DNA of 47,565 nt, from the NCBI GenBank assembly GCA_030681475.1, contig JAUXWT010000085.1, positions 68,226 through 115,790 of the forward strand, written 5' to 3'. The notes beneath the pieces are model-generated. The model searched no databases, had not been told where the DNA came from, and saw only the letters and a list, made by a program, of their open reading frames with translations. Each line of letters starts with the position of its first letter. The stretch's first letter is position 1. The position numbers and the translations under genes are program-made. This stretch comes from Bacteroidales bacterium (GTDB lineage Bacteria; Bacteroidota; Bacteroidia; Bacteroidales; FEN-979). Shown in pieces: positions 15,881 through 24,007 of this stretch.

Positions 15881-16714
15881 ATGGAAAAGTTACTCGTCCC
15901 GATGATCTGCAAGGTTGACAAAGTAATCCAGGAAACACCGGATATCCGCACCTACCGTCTGAATTTCAGGGAAGAAGGTTTGATGGAAAATTTCACCTGG
16001 CTGCCCGGCCAGTTTGTAGAATTTTCACTGCTTGGCTCAGGCGAATGTACCTTTTGCATTGCCTCTTCCGTCACCCGGAAGGGATATTTCGATTGTTCCA
16101 TCAAAAAAGCGGGCGTTGTAACGGCCGATATTCACACCAGTCTTGAAGAGGGTGATGATGTGGGCATTCGCGGGCCATTCGGAAACTGGTTCCCGCTGGA
16201 AGATATCAAAGGCAAAAACGTGCTGTTTGTCGGCGGCGGGATCGGGCTGGCGCCCTTGCGTTCGCTGATCCAGTACTGCATCGACAACCGTGGTGATTAC
16301 AACGATTTCACCATCCTTTATGGCGCCCGTACCTCGGCCGACATGTGTTACAAGGATGAGATCAAAGAGTGGCAGGATAACAAAACGCTGAATGTGGTCC
16401 TCACCATTGATAAGCCTGAAGAGACCTGGACCACCAATGTCGGCGTTGTACCGAAGATCCTCGAAGAAGTGGTAAAGCCTGAGATCGAAAACACCAAGGT
16501 GATCACCTGCGGTCCCCCCATCATGATCAAATACACCATCCAGTCATTGTTAAAGCTTGGTTTTGCAGACAGGGACATCATCACCACCCTGGAGATGAAG
16601 ATGCAATGCGGCCTGGGAAAATGCGGCCGGTGCAACATCGGTTCGACCTACGTATGCAAGGATGGGCCGGTATTCACCAATGAACAGTTGAAGGGTTTAC
16701 CGGACGAGTTTTAA
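15881..16714 (+). CDS. flxA: FlxA-like FAD/NAD(P)H-binding reductase
   Basis: A 277-residue ferredoxin-NADP reductase family protein. The N-terminal FAD-binding barrel has LPGQFVEFSLLG and IRGPFGNWF; the NAD(P)-binding part has LFVGGGIGLAPLRSLI (near 115-130) and VITCGPPIMIK. At the end a [2Fe-2S] cysteine motif, CGLGKCGRCNIG...C, is typical of HydG/DHOD-electron-transfer subunits. It oxidises NAD(P)H and feeds electrons to FlxBCD and HdrA. The ATG at 15881 starts the conserved domain; the frame is open further upstream only through the repeat spacer. No terminator is recognised after it. Confidence 0.9.
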   Translation: MEKLLVPMICKVDKVIQETPDIRTYRLNFREEGLMENFTWLPGQFVEFSLLGSGECTFCIASSVTRKGYFDCSIKKAGVVTADIHTSLEEGDDVGIRGPFGNWFPLEDIKGKNVLFVGGGIGLAPLRSLIQYCIDNRGDYNDFTILYGARTSADMCYKDEIKEWQDNKTLNVVLTIDKPEETWTTNVGVVPKILEEVVKPEIENTKVITCGPPIMIKYTIQSLLKLGFADRDIITTLEMKMQCGLGKCGRCNIGSTYVCKDGPVFTNEQLKGLPDEF

Positions 16715-16866
16715 TAACCTCTTTTATTTCACAGAGTTACAGGCGAAAGCACAGTAATCCACAGAGCTGTTTGTCCCCTTGTTGCCGTCGCACAACAAAT
16801 GGAGTTACTATTCCGGTAATTCTGTATTTATTTTTTCTTCAGACCATACATTTTCACAATATTTAA

Positions 16867-16874
16867 TATTTTTG
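16867..16874 (+). promoter_or_regulatory. Candidate -7 element upstream of decayed gene
   Basis: TATTTTTG fits TAnnTTTG and lies 20 bases before the ATG at 16894. Confidence 0.35.
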
Positions 16875-16893
16875 AGTATAAATTCCGGGCTCC

Positions 16894-17219
16894 ATGAAAA
16901 GGATAATAATCTTTTTGTTTATGATCTCGCTGACCGGCAGCATGCTCATGGGTCAGAATACTGTTGAACCGAAGAAACGAGATACACTGGCGCCGGGGGA
17001 TGGGAACTGGTTGAATTGGGCTGGAATGTCGGCTGCCTGGGGCGCCTCATCCCTGCCGACGGAAGACATCAGGCAAGACCTTACCTGATGGCCATGTATG
17101 GCGTTTACGGGGCTACAACAGTCAGCGGAAAAAAAGGATAAAAAGCGACCCACAGGTTAAAATGAACAATTCACCAATCCCAATCGCAGTATCAATCGGG
17201 TATCATATTGATTTTCAAT
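16894..17219 (+). pseudogene. Decayed secreted/outer-membrane protein remnant
   Basis: An ATG at 16894 opens a signal peptide (MKRIIIFLFMISLTGSMLMGQ) and runs 64 residues to a stop at 17086-17088. The next frame carries YLMAMYGVYGATTVSGKK from 17082 to a stop after an A-rich run near 17138. The third frame then carries RIKSDPQVKMNNSPIPIAVS and GYHIDFQ to a stop at 17217-17219. Each step fits one lost base. Joined, they read like a short beta-rich protein ending in an aromatic strand, as in outer-membrane barrels. No family is recognised. The alternative is a genuine 64-residue secreted peptide followed by noncoding DNA. The remaining bases to 17295 show nothing clear. Confidence 0.4.
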
Positions 17220-17295
17220 GATCAGATTTAATATATTTATCAGATGATTCTGCATTTGTTGTCCAGCCGGATCAGCCTGTTCAGGTGGATTTCAA

Positions 17296-18222
17296 TCAAT
17301 TTTTAATTAGTTTCTGTTGTATTGTTCCCCACCCCCCGGTAATTTTTATAAGATAAATACCATTCGGTAAAGAGCTGATATCTAAATTGGTGGTGATTTC
17401 AGTCAACGCTTTCTGCATTACTATTTCTCCGGAAATATTGTAAACCAGGAGAAGCGAACCCTGATATTCAGCGGATTCAACTGTTATCCTGTTAATTGAT
17501 GGATTTGGGTAAGTTTTTATTTTTCCAGGATGGTTATCATTTCCTGACCCGGTGGCAAGATCTTTCATGCAGCGCACACTGAACCCGTATCTTTTTGTGC
17601 CGGGGTTATGGTCAACACCGGCGAATAAATACCACATATAAGTACTCCAGGCCATCACCCCGGGATAGGCTGAAGATGTCCACCAAAAGCCGTTTTCACC
17701 CACGGAATTGAAATTATTACTAATCGGGTCACGCATCCCGCCCGGAAGTCCCGTAAAACCGGAGCTGTTTGTCGCCCCGGTATTCGGGCTGTGCCAATGC
17801 AGCGTGCCGGCTTCTTTCATTTTTCCACCGGCGATCATCGTCCCTCCCAGGTATGTTTCAGCAGCGCTCCATTCAGGATCTGTGGGAACGCGCCAGCCCG
17901 AAGGACAAAGATTGTTGATGTTATTCACTGCATACCAATTGTATAAAGAGCCATAAACTGAATCAAATGCAGCCGAATCGTTGTCATAATAACACCTTCC
18001 TCCCGTTGCCAGGCCGGCCCAGGCTGTAGTGCCGGTAACATTGGGGATTGGATCTCCATTATTGTAATGTGTTACTTTCAGGTTTTCCTTTAACCAAACC
18101 TGGGTGCCGATAATTACGGTATCATACACATTACCGTCAAAATCGGTTACCGTTTGAGACTGATTTTTACCTGGTAAAAATGCAAGTCCTGCTAAAAGTA
18201 AAAATATTTTTTTCATGGTCAT
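17296..18222 (-). CDS. FISUMP-domain secreted protein with T9SS sorting domain
   Basis: A 308-residue protein with a signal peptide (MKKIFLLLAGLAFLPG), then a Fibrobacter-succinogenes-major-paralogous (FISUMP) domain. Its hallmarks are GNVYDTVIIGTQVWLKENLKV, YGSLYNWYAV, LCPSGWRVPTDPEW, LPGGMRD, FWWTSS and RYGFSVRCMKD. The C-terminal 75 residues are a T9SS type A sorting domain (IKTYPNPSINRITVE through GIYLIKI to QQKLIKN). It is exported and probably attached to the cell surface; the ligand or function of FISUMP is unknown. Translation may start at the second methionine, six bases in, which gives a better signal peptide. Confidence 0.88.
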   Translation of the reverse strand: MTMKKIFLLLAGLAFLPGKNQSQTVTDFDGNVYDTVIIGTQVWLKENLKVTHYNNGDPIPNVTGTTAWAGLATGGRCYYDNDSAAFDSVYGSLYNWYAVNNINNLCPSGWRVPTDPEWSAAETYLGGTMIAGGKMKEAGTLHWHSPNTGATNSSGFTGLPGGMRDPISNNFNSVGENGFWWTSSAYPGVMAWSTYMWYLFAGVDHNPGTKRYGFSVRCMKDLATGSGNDNHPGKIKTYPNPSINRITVESAEYQGSLLLVYNISGEIVMQKALTEITTNLDISSLPNGIYLIKITGGWGTIQQKLIKN

Positions 18223-18262
18223 GTGGTTATTTGGTTAATGAGACAAAAGGTATTGTCAGTGA

Positions 18263-18667
18263 TCACCTCAGGATAAACGGCACGATCGTCGCAATAACGC
18301 CGGTGCACACCACCACAAGGATAAACAAATTGTACCTGATATTATAATTGCCCAGGAGCGATTCATCGTAGTACTTCGATACATCCTGGTCCTTGTACAT
18401 GGTAATAAGGCCGTTGATCAGCTTCATCCTCGTTTGCCGGCCCTTGATCAGGCCGATGATGACCACGATATTGACCAGAACGATCAGGGTGACAAAAACG
18501 AACATGACGATGAGGGTTGAATTTTCGGTACGCGATTTTTCCACCAGTCCCGAATTGATCGCCAGGGTGATCAGGTTCAGGATGATGGCGGTCAGGATAA
18601 AAATGATATCCGTTTTGGTGTTTTGTTCCAGTTCCCTGGTGATGTGGGTATGAACATGTGCTAACAT
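18263..18667 (-). CDS. Small membrane protein, three predicted TM helices
   Basis: A 134-residue protein that I do not recognise. Hydrophobic segments lie near residues 22-42, 49-73 and 112-133. The loop between the second and third is polar, with KGRQTRMKLINGLITMYKDQD. It has a strong Shine-Dalgarno, which is unusual here. It is followed on the same strand by the FISUMP gene and preceded by the Skp-like gene, and may share a transcript with the latter. Confidence 0.65.
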   Translation of the reverse strand: MLAHVHTHITRELEQNTKTDIIFILTAIILNLITLAINSGLVEKSRTENSTLIVMFVFVTLIVLVNIVVIIGLIKGRQTRMKLINGLITMYKDQDVSKYYDESLLGNYNIRYNLFILVVVCTGVIATIVPFILR

Positions 18668-18673
18668 AAGTTA

Positions 18674-18680
18674 CCTCCTT
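18674..18680 (-). promoter_or_regulatory. Strong Shine-Dalgarno for the 18667 start
   Basis: Reads AAGGAGG on the minus strand, with a spacing of six bases to the ATG. It fixes the start codon and stands out in a genome where most genes here lack such a site. Confidence 0.7.
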
Positions 18681-18715
18681 TTTTCAAGTGATGATTTGTT
18701 GTGTCAAATTTAATA

Positions 18716-19297
18716 CTATTTTTTACCAAATCTCTCGCAATATAAATCCATCATATCCGCTTCCATTCCCAGTTCGTCAATCGGAACAGGTGGTTGTTTG
18801 GAAATTTCACCTGCCGATCGCGAGATATCCTCTTTTGGTTGAAAGAGCTGTGCGACCTGGTTGGTCAGATCAACAATCTCAATCGAAGGATCGCTGAAAT
18901 CAAGCTCCCATTTGCTGAGGATGACACTAACTCCCTCTTTTTTTGCGAGATCAGGAAGTTTATCATTCACCAGTGTCATGACCATTCCGGCAGACCCGTT
19001 GCTGAAAACCATCTGGTGCAATAAATGCTGGAAAGTCATCTGCAGGATCGAGAGTTCTTTAATCATGGCAGTGTCATGAGCTTTCTGTGCCGAATCATTC
19101 TGTTGCTTGAGTTTAATCATGTGCTGTTTAAAGAAATCCGACCTTGACCATGCAAATGTCACGATCCTTGAATCGTAGGCGCCGATCTTCAGGGCTGGCG
19201 TTTTTTTCTGGGCCAATACCTGGGGTGTAATCAGTGCGGTTAGTAACAATGCAACCGCAACTGTTGCCGAAATAATGGTTTTGTTTGTTGATCTCAT
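18716..19297 (-). CDS. Periplasmic protein, possibly Skp/OmpH-like
   Basis: A 193-residue protein with a clear signal peptide ending VLAQ. A polar helical stretch follows (FKQHMIKLKQQNDSAQKAHDTAMIKELS), then KLPDLAKKEGVSVILSKWEL and SIEIVDLTNQVAQLF. The order of helical arm, 'AKKEGVSVIL' strand and 'VDLTNQV..LF' end recalls the OmpH/Skp chaperone family. The early KIGAYDSRIVTFAW segment would be the first strand. Similarity is weak and the tail (residues 160-193) is extra, so the call is tentative. It is divergent from the gene at 19500. Confidence 0.5.
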   Translation of the reverse strand: MRSTNKTIISATVAVALLLTALITPQVLAQKKTPALKIGAYDSRIVTFAWSRSDFFKQHMIKLKQQNDSAQKAHDTAMIKELSILQMTFQHLLHQMVFSNGSAGMVMTLVNDKLPDLAKKEGVSVILSKWELDFSDPSIEIVDLTNQVAQLFQPKEDISRSAGEISKQPPVPIDELGMEADMMDLYCERFGKK

Positions 19298-19303
19298 TGT
19301 TTG

Positions 19304-19310
19304 CTCCTCC
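19304..19310 (-). promoter_or_regulatory. Strong Shine-Dalgarno for the 19297 start
   Basis: Reads GGAGGAG on the minus strand, six bases before the ATG. Confidence 0.65.
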
Positions 19311-19429
19311 TTTTTTTATTGATAATAATATTGTTTCATGCACTTCTTTTTCATATTTTTGATTTGGCATTTCACCAATCTGGTTTTACCTCGCTAAATT
19401 AACCCCGGTTTGCCAGATGAAGGAGAAAT

Positions 19430-19466
19430 ACGCTTGTAAAATGATTGTAAATAGATTTACAAGCGT
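19430..19466. promoter_or_regulatory. Nested palindrome, candidate operator
   Basis: ACGCTTGTAAA (19430-19440) and TTTACAAGCGT (19456-19466) are a perfect 11-bp inverted repeat. Inside it TTGTAAAT (19445-19452), AG, ATTTACAA (19455-19462) is a second perfect palindrome. The half-site TTGTAAA thus occurs three times. It lies between two divergent genes, 34 bases before the TTG start at 19500. Confidence 0.55.
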
Positions 19467-19499
19467 TCTGCATACCAAATTAAATAAATTACAGGAAAT

Positions 19500-20447
19500 T
19501 TGTCCCGGAACGATCAGACATATTTTGAAGCGCTGAAAAACAAGATTGTAGTTATGATGCAGCAATCCTATCCGGGGATTAATCCATCTATTTCAGAATG
19601 GAAAGGCCAGGAGATCACCGATTTCCAGGAGGAACTTCGCATTAAAGTGAATGCCCACCTCAGTGAGAAGTGGTTTTATACCCACATGAAATCAGGTCGT
19701 AATTCTGTTCCAAGGATTGATATGCTCAACCTGTTAAGCCGATATGCGGGTTATGCGAACTGGGATGACTTTGTCTTTGAAAACAACGATATAAAAATCA
19801 ACCCGCCGCTGACAGGTACGTCGCCTAAAAGTGCAAACCGGTTTTTCATTCTTGTTCCATTGCTGACCGTTGTAATTGTATTGATCTTTTACGGCCTGTT
19901 CCGGTTGTTCAACACCCGTGAATATCATTTCACCTTTTATGATGCCGACACCAGGGAACCGATCACAAACAGCACGATTGAGGTTACGGTGCTGCAGGAG
20001 GGAGAGTCCAATGTAAAGAGCCTGGTGTCATCCGATGAGGGTTTTCAATTGAAAACTGACAGGAGCCTGATTAAAATGGTCATTGAAGCGCCATATTATC
20101 ATAGTGATACAATTACGCGTATGGTCAGGAAACTGGACCGTGAAGAAATGGTGATGCTGCATGCCGATGATTATGCCCTTATGATTCACTACTACTCAAC
20201 AATGAAAGTGGATGACTGGCAAAAAAGAAGAGTACGGCTTGAAGAGATGATCGATGATGCGGCGATGATCTGCCAGGTCGTCAACGATCGGGATGCAACA
20301 GGAATGGCGTTGTACAATAAAAGTGAGTTCATCGACAAAATGACCATGCCGGCAGGAAGCCTTAAAAATATTGAAATTTTGAGTTCACAAATGCGGGAAA
20401 ACAAGATCATGGTCCTCCGGTTCCGTATCAACGAGAAGAAAAGATGA
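19500..20447 (+). CDS. Single-pass membrane protein with periplasmic domain
   Basis: A 315-residue protein that I do not recognise. The start is a TTG (19500) with AGGAAA just upstream. Residues 1-110 are soluble, containing LSEKWFYTHMKSGRNSVPRIDMLNLLSRYAGYANWDDFVFEN, a compact helical region. One transmembrane helix follows (about 117-139, FFILVPLLTVVIVLIFYGLF). The rest is a periplasmic part starting with a possible beta-sandwich (YHFTFYDADTREPITNSTIEV, a carboxypeptidase-regulatory-like look) and ending in a mixed region with LRFRINEKKR. The next gene overlaps by four bases (ATGA), so the two form a unit. The inside-helix-outside layout suggests anchoring or signal transfer, but no function is claimed. 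Confidence 0.65.
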   Translation: MSRNDQTYFEALKNKIVVMMQQSYPGINPSISEWKGQEITDFQEELRIKVNAHLSEKWFYTHMKSGRNSVPRIDMLNLLSRYAGYANWDDFVFENNDIKINPPLTGTSPKSANRFFILVPLLTVVIVLIFYGLFRLFNTREYHFTFYDADTREPITNSTIEVTVLQEGESNVKSLVSSDEGFQLKTDRSLIKMVIEAPYYHSDTITRMVRKLDREEMVMLHADDYALMIHYYSTMKVDDWQKRRVRLEEMIDDAAMICQVVNDRDATGMALYNKSEFIDKMTMPAGSLKNIEILSSQMRENKIMVLRFRINEKKR

Positions 20448-21109
20448 GCAGAACGATAAAAATATTTACGTTGATCGTGCTCTATTTCCTGGCATGCGGA
20501 AAAAGCTGTGACAACAGGGAGCGGCACGAGGCTTACAACGAAAAAACAAGGGTAAAAACTGAAACCGACAGTCTTCGTTCCGTCTTCGGTACTGATACGC
20601 TCTCCGATGCAGATCTTCGGGCCTATGAACAGACTGCGGGAATGAAGCTTTCCGACCTCTTTGATTATCTCAGAATACTGACTGATACCAACGCAGCCGG
20701 GCCATTCAGGGAAAAAGCACGGGAGATGATCCGGGCACTTTTCATTTCCGAAGATCAAGTCTTTCTGTTGATGGATTTAGATAAAAAGGAGCGATATAAA
20801 ATCTCGGTAAAACAATTATTGTCCGGGAAAGATTTCCTGTCGGTATTTGGAACGATCATATACGATTCTATCAGGGTTGAACAGGAGTTAGAGAAGGCTG
20901 ATGATGTTATCTATACCGGTAAGCTTAGCTGTTTATTTATCCCTGAAGAGTCAAAATCTGCAAATGGACGGAAACAGTCACCGGCTGACCTCATGGTCGA
21001 CTTCCTCTTAACAAAGCATATAAAGATTTTCGGTGCGGATACATTAATGATCTGGGAGGTATTCCTAGGTAAGATGGAACAGGATGCTATTGTTTCTCAA
21101 AAGCCTTGA
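20444..21109 (+). CDS. Putative lipoprotein of unknown function
   Basis: A 221-residue protein with a short hydrophobic leader and a cysteine in LYFLACGKSC, which fits a lipoprotein signal. The mature part is acidic and helical (LSDADLRAYEQTAGMKLSDLF, EKAREMIRALF). No family is recognised. It overlaps the upstream membrane-protein gene by four bases. It also converges with the helicase gene, whose 3' end it overlaps by 23 bases. Confidence 0.6.
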   Translation: MSRTIKIFTLIVLYFLACGKSCDNRERHEAYNEKTRVKTETDSLRSVFGTDTLSDADLRAYEQTAGMKLSDLFDYLRILTDTNAAGPFREKAREMIRALFISEDQVFLLMDLDKKERYKISVKQLLSGKDFLSVFGTIIYDSIRVEQELEKADDVIYTGKLSCLFIPEESKSANGRKQSPADLMVDFLLTKHIKIFGADTLMIWEVFLGKMEQDAIVSQKP

Positions 21110-23594
21110 ATAATTGCCCGAACAGATTCAAAGCATCAGAAACTACTTTTTCATTTTCCACTGGAAGTTTCAGGTAGGTTTTCCCAGATTCCGGATCTTT
21201 CTCGATGAGGGAGGATACCAACTTTTGAGTGGCTGCCGGAGAAGAAAATGTCCTGGCCAATCCACTCAAAAATTCAAAACCTCCCGCAATGAGCGCGGCA
21301 GGATCAGGAGCCTCTTTAGTCAAGGGCGCTTGCGAAGTGACAGATTCCGGCTCCGAAGCGGAAACATCATCATCACCGGGGATATCCGGAAGAACACTAT
21401 CCTGTTGATATCCCGGTATTTTCTGAACGGATTCCGGATGTTTCAACTCTTCCGATTCGGCCGCTATATCCAGGGGAATCTGAATGTTTGTATCTGAAAT
21501 CGCTGTAGGATCAGTGGTAATTCCCTCTACCGTCTTCATAAATTCACGGAACTTGTCTTCTCCCATGAATATTGAATCTTCCCCGTTATTCAGGATACCA
21601 TCGAAAAGTAAACTCTTAAAATTAAGCACCCCGATCATGCGGTGCTCAATGGTGCCGGTGGAGATAAAATTAATGACCGAAACTTTATTTTTCTGGCCAT
21701 ACCGGTGAACCCGGCCAATGCGTTGCTCGAGGACTGCCGGGTTCCACGGAATATCGAGATTGATGATCATCGAGGCCGATTGAAGATTCAGCCCGGTGCT
21801 GCCAGCATCGGTCGACAGGAATACCCGGCAATCAGGGTTGTTGTTGAAATGGTCAAACAACTCTTTCCGTTTACGGCTGGGCACATTGCCATTCAGGTAA
21901 CGGTAGCCGATGTTTTGTTCGTCAAGTTCACGGGCAACCAGTCGGGTCATCCTTTCCCACTGACTGAATACCACCACTTTTTCATCATTCCCGTCGAGGT
22001 ATTCTTCGAGAATGTTCATCAACTCACCGATTTTTGTGTCATGTCTTGTTTGCTGATCAACAATATAGGTGCTGTCGCATACCATCCGCATCAGGTTGAG
22101 GTTTATCATCAGGCGCTGACGGTCTTGTTCGTTCAGAAACCCCAGTTTTTTCCACTTGTTCACCAGCCTGGCCACCATATCGGAGAATTCATTGTGCATC
22201 CCCTTTTGTTGCTCTGTCATCGAAACAAAGAGATTCTTATCTATCCGTTCGGGAAGTTGGGAAAGTACCTCTTTTTTTGTCCGGCGGAGCATGATATCCG
22301 AAAGCTTCCTGGTTATTTCATGAAGGTGGTTGTATCCGACCACCCGGCCGGTTTCGTTTTTAACCTGATAATAATCAAGGAATTTATAATACGGACCCAG
22401 TTTGAAAGGATCAACAAACTGAACGATGGAATAGAGTTCCTCAAGTTTGTTTTCGAGAGGTGTCCCGGTAAGCACCAAGGCATATGGGGAATGGATTTTT
22501 TTCACACTCTGTGCTATTCTCGTTTTCCAGTTCTTGATCCGCTGGGCTTCATCAAGGATCACAAGATCAAATTCAACCGAATTGATCGATTGAAGGTCAT
22601 TGCTCAGCGTGTGGTACGATACGATTTTGTAAAAAGCATCCGATTCATATTGTTCCCGGCGTATATGCGGAAGTCCTTCGATAACATGGGCCATACAGGA
22701 TGTAAATCGTTGAATTTCAGATTGCCACTGGTATTTCAGGGAAGTGGGGCAGATGATCAGTACATTCGAAATCCCGTTTTCCTTCTTCATGACTTCCGCT
22801 ACTCCAATGGCCTGTATGGTCTTACCCAACCCCATTTCATCCGTGATGAGACTGCGTCCGGCTTTCACGGCAAACAGAATCCCTTTTTGCTGGTATGGGA
22901 ATAACTGAGTTTCCAGGATCCCGTCTAGATCTTCCCCGGTCGGGTAATGATCATCAATCCACTGACATCTGTGTTGTTTCTCCCTGGATTCAAGAATAAA
23001 TTGAAGGGCATCATCATAACAGCGGAAATCGATATCAATTGCGCTGGCACGGGAACGGAAATGGTCAAAGTTTGCAAATCCAAAAGAAGTTAATGTCATC
23101 TCTTGATCAAAATATTCCCAGGCAAAGTTTTTAAATTTTACTGCTGAATCTGTGCCGATCCTGAGTTTTACTTTTCTTTCTTTGCCATATTGCAGGTAAA
23201 CGGAAGTGTAGGGTGGGGTGTACCCTTTTTTAAGCATCGCAGCCAATCGGGGAGTAGATCGAATTCTGAGCAAGACCGATTCAATATGTTTACACGTTCC
23301 CAGGTGGTTTGTTTTAAAGTCAAGGCAGGAGCAAAAGTTCATCGCCTGGTCATTATTACGGAGTGCAACTTTATAGGTGTTCTTTGTTTCCGGGTTGTAC
23401 ACCGTATAGTCACTGAAAACAGGGTGTCCGTCAAGTTTTTTAATTTCGAAATTTTTCCCGGTCACAAATTGTTTCCGCAAGGCGATCTGCCAGGCTTCGA
23501 GTGATAAATCAACCGGTTTTCGATGATATGGAACGGTGGGAATATTTTTTTCGTTCGTGTTTTTTGTTCCTTTGTTTTTTTTCTTTTTGTACAT
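21087..23594 (-). CDS. SNF2-family DNA helicase with SWIM zinc finger
   Basis: An 835-residue bacterial SNF2/RapA-type ATPase. A lysine-rich start is followed by a SWIM zinc finger (CSC at 88-90 with C101 and H103). The helicase core then shows DEMGLGKT (252-259, Walker A), DEAQ (348-351), LTGTPLENKLEELYS, and helicase-C motifs STDAGSTGLNLQ and QRIGRVHRYGQ. The last 170 residues are a less conserved acidic tail with no clear motif. Such proteins translocate on double-stranded DNA and remodel protein-DNA or transcription complexes; many sit near defence genes, but none is visible here. It stands alone on the minus strand. Confidence 0.9.
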   Translation of the reverse strand: MYKKKKNKGTKNTNEKNIPTVPYHRKPVDLSLEAWQIALRKQFVTGKNFEIKKLDGHPVFSDYTVYNPETKNTYKVALRNNDQAMNFCSCLDFKTNHLGTCKHIESVLLRIRSTPRLAAMLKKGYTPPYTSVYLQYGKERKVKLRIGTDSAVKFKNFAWEYFDQEMTLTSFGFANFDHFRSRASAIDIDFRCYDDALQFILESREKQHRCQWIDDHYPTGEDLDGILETQLFPYQQKGILFAVKAGRSLITDEMGLGKTIQAIGVAEVMKKENGISNVLIICPTSLKYQWQSEIQRFTSCMAHVIEGLPHIRREQYESDAFYKIVSYHTLSNDLQSINSVEFDLVILDEAQRIKNWKTRIAQSVKKIHSPYALVLTGTPLENKLEELYSIVQFVDPFKLGPYYKFLDYYQVKNETGRVVGYNHLHEITRKLSDIMLRRTKKEVLSQLPERIDKNLFVSMTEQQKGMHNEFSDMVARLVNKWKKLGFLNEQDRQRLMINLNLMRMVCDSTYIVDQQTRHDTKIGELMNILEEYLDGNDEKVVVFSQWERMTRLVARELDEQNIGYRYLNGNVPSRKRKELFDHFNNNPDCRVFLSTDAGSTGLNLQSASMIINLDIPWNPAVLEQRIGRVHRYGQKNKVSVINFISTGTIEHRMIGVLNFKSLLFDGILNNGEDSIFMGEDKFREFMKTVEGITTDPTAISDTNIQIPLDIAAESEELKHPESVQKIPGYQQDSVLPDIPGDDDVSASEPESVTSQAPLTKEAPDPAALIAGGFEFLSGLARTFSSPAATQKLVSSLIEKDPESGKTYLKLPVENEKVVSDALNLFGQLFKAFEKQ

Positions 23595-23661
23595 GATTAT
23601 AACATATTGGAAAGATCACTTGTCTGATTGATATAAAAACACCTCATTAATATTCTGCGGG

Positions 23662-23949
23662 CTAATGAATAAACCGCTCAAACCCTTCCGCAAAACTCTT
23701 TACCTCGAACTCAATGACCGAGTATTCGGCCACACCGTTGATCACGTAAGGATCGTTTTTCATGATCTCCAAAGCCTCTGTTTTGGTGGTTGCATTCATC
23801 AGGATAAATCCCCCTGTGCGAGGGATTTGCGGGCCGGAACAAATGGCAATCCCTTTGTTATAAAGGGTTTTCAGGAACGCACGGTGTGCATCGAGGTGCT
23901 TGTCAACTTCTTCAATAGGTTTCAAATATATTGAGTGTATGGCGAACAT
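23662..23949 (-). CDS. YciI-like protein
   Basis: A 95-residue YCII-family (dimeric alpha-beta barrel) protein. The typical features are DAHRAFLKTLYNKGIAICSGP, GGFILMNATTKTEALEIMKNDPYV and a final EYSVIEFEV strand. The conserved histidine of the H-x-x-F/Y-L segment is present in LDAHRAFL. YCII domains occur as small enzymes or ligand-binding proteins of unclear substrate. It has its own promoter element, divergent from the BNR protein. Confidence 0.82.
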   Translation of the reverse strand: MFAIHSIYLKPIEEVDKHLDAHRAFLKTLYNKGIAICSGPQIPRTGGFILMNATTKTEALEIMKNDPYVINGVAEYSVIEFEVKSFAEGFERFIH

Positions 23950-23965
23950 ATTTGTTTGTTTGAAG

Positions 23966-23973
23966 CAAAAATA
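23966..23973 (-). promoter_or_regulatory. Candidate -7 element for YciI-like gene
   Basis: TATTTTTG on the minus strand (TAnnTTTG) lies 16 bases before the ATG at 23949. Confidence 0.4.
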
Positions 23974-23995
23974 CCATTTTATGGTAAAAATCTTG

Positions 23996-24003
23996 TAATT
24001 TTG
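23996..24003 (+). promoter_or_regulatory. Candidate -7 element giving a very short or absent leader
   Basis: TAATTTTG fits TAnnTTTG and ends four bases before the ATG at 24008. With the usual -7 to start distance, transcription would begin at or next to the start codon. Confidence 0.4.
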
Positions 24004-24007
24004 TGAT

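Noticed and set aside
21642-22904. 420-codon open frame on the plus strand opposite the SNF2 helicase
   Set aside because: The minus strand encodes complete helicase motifs across this stretch; the plus frame shows no domain.
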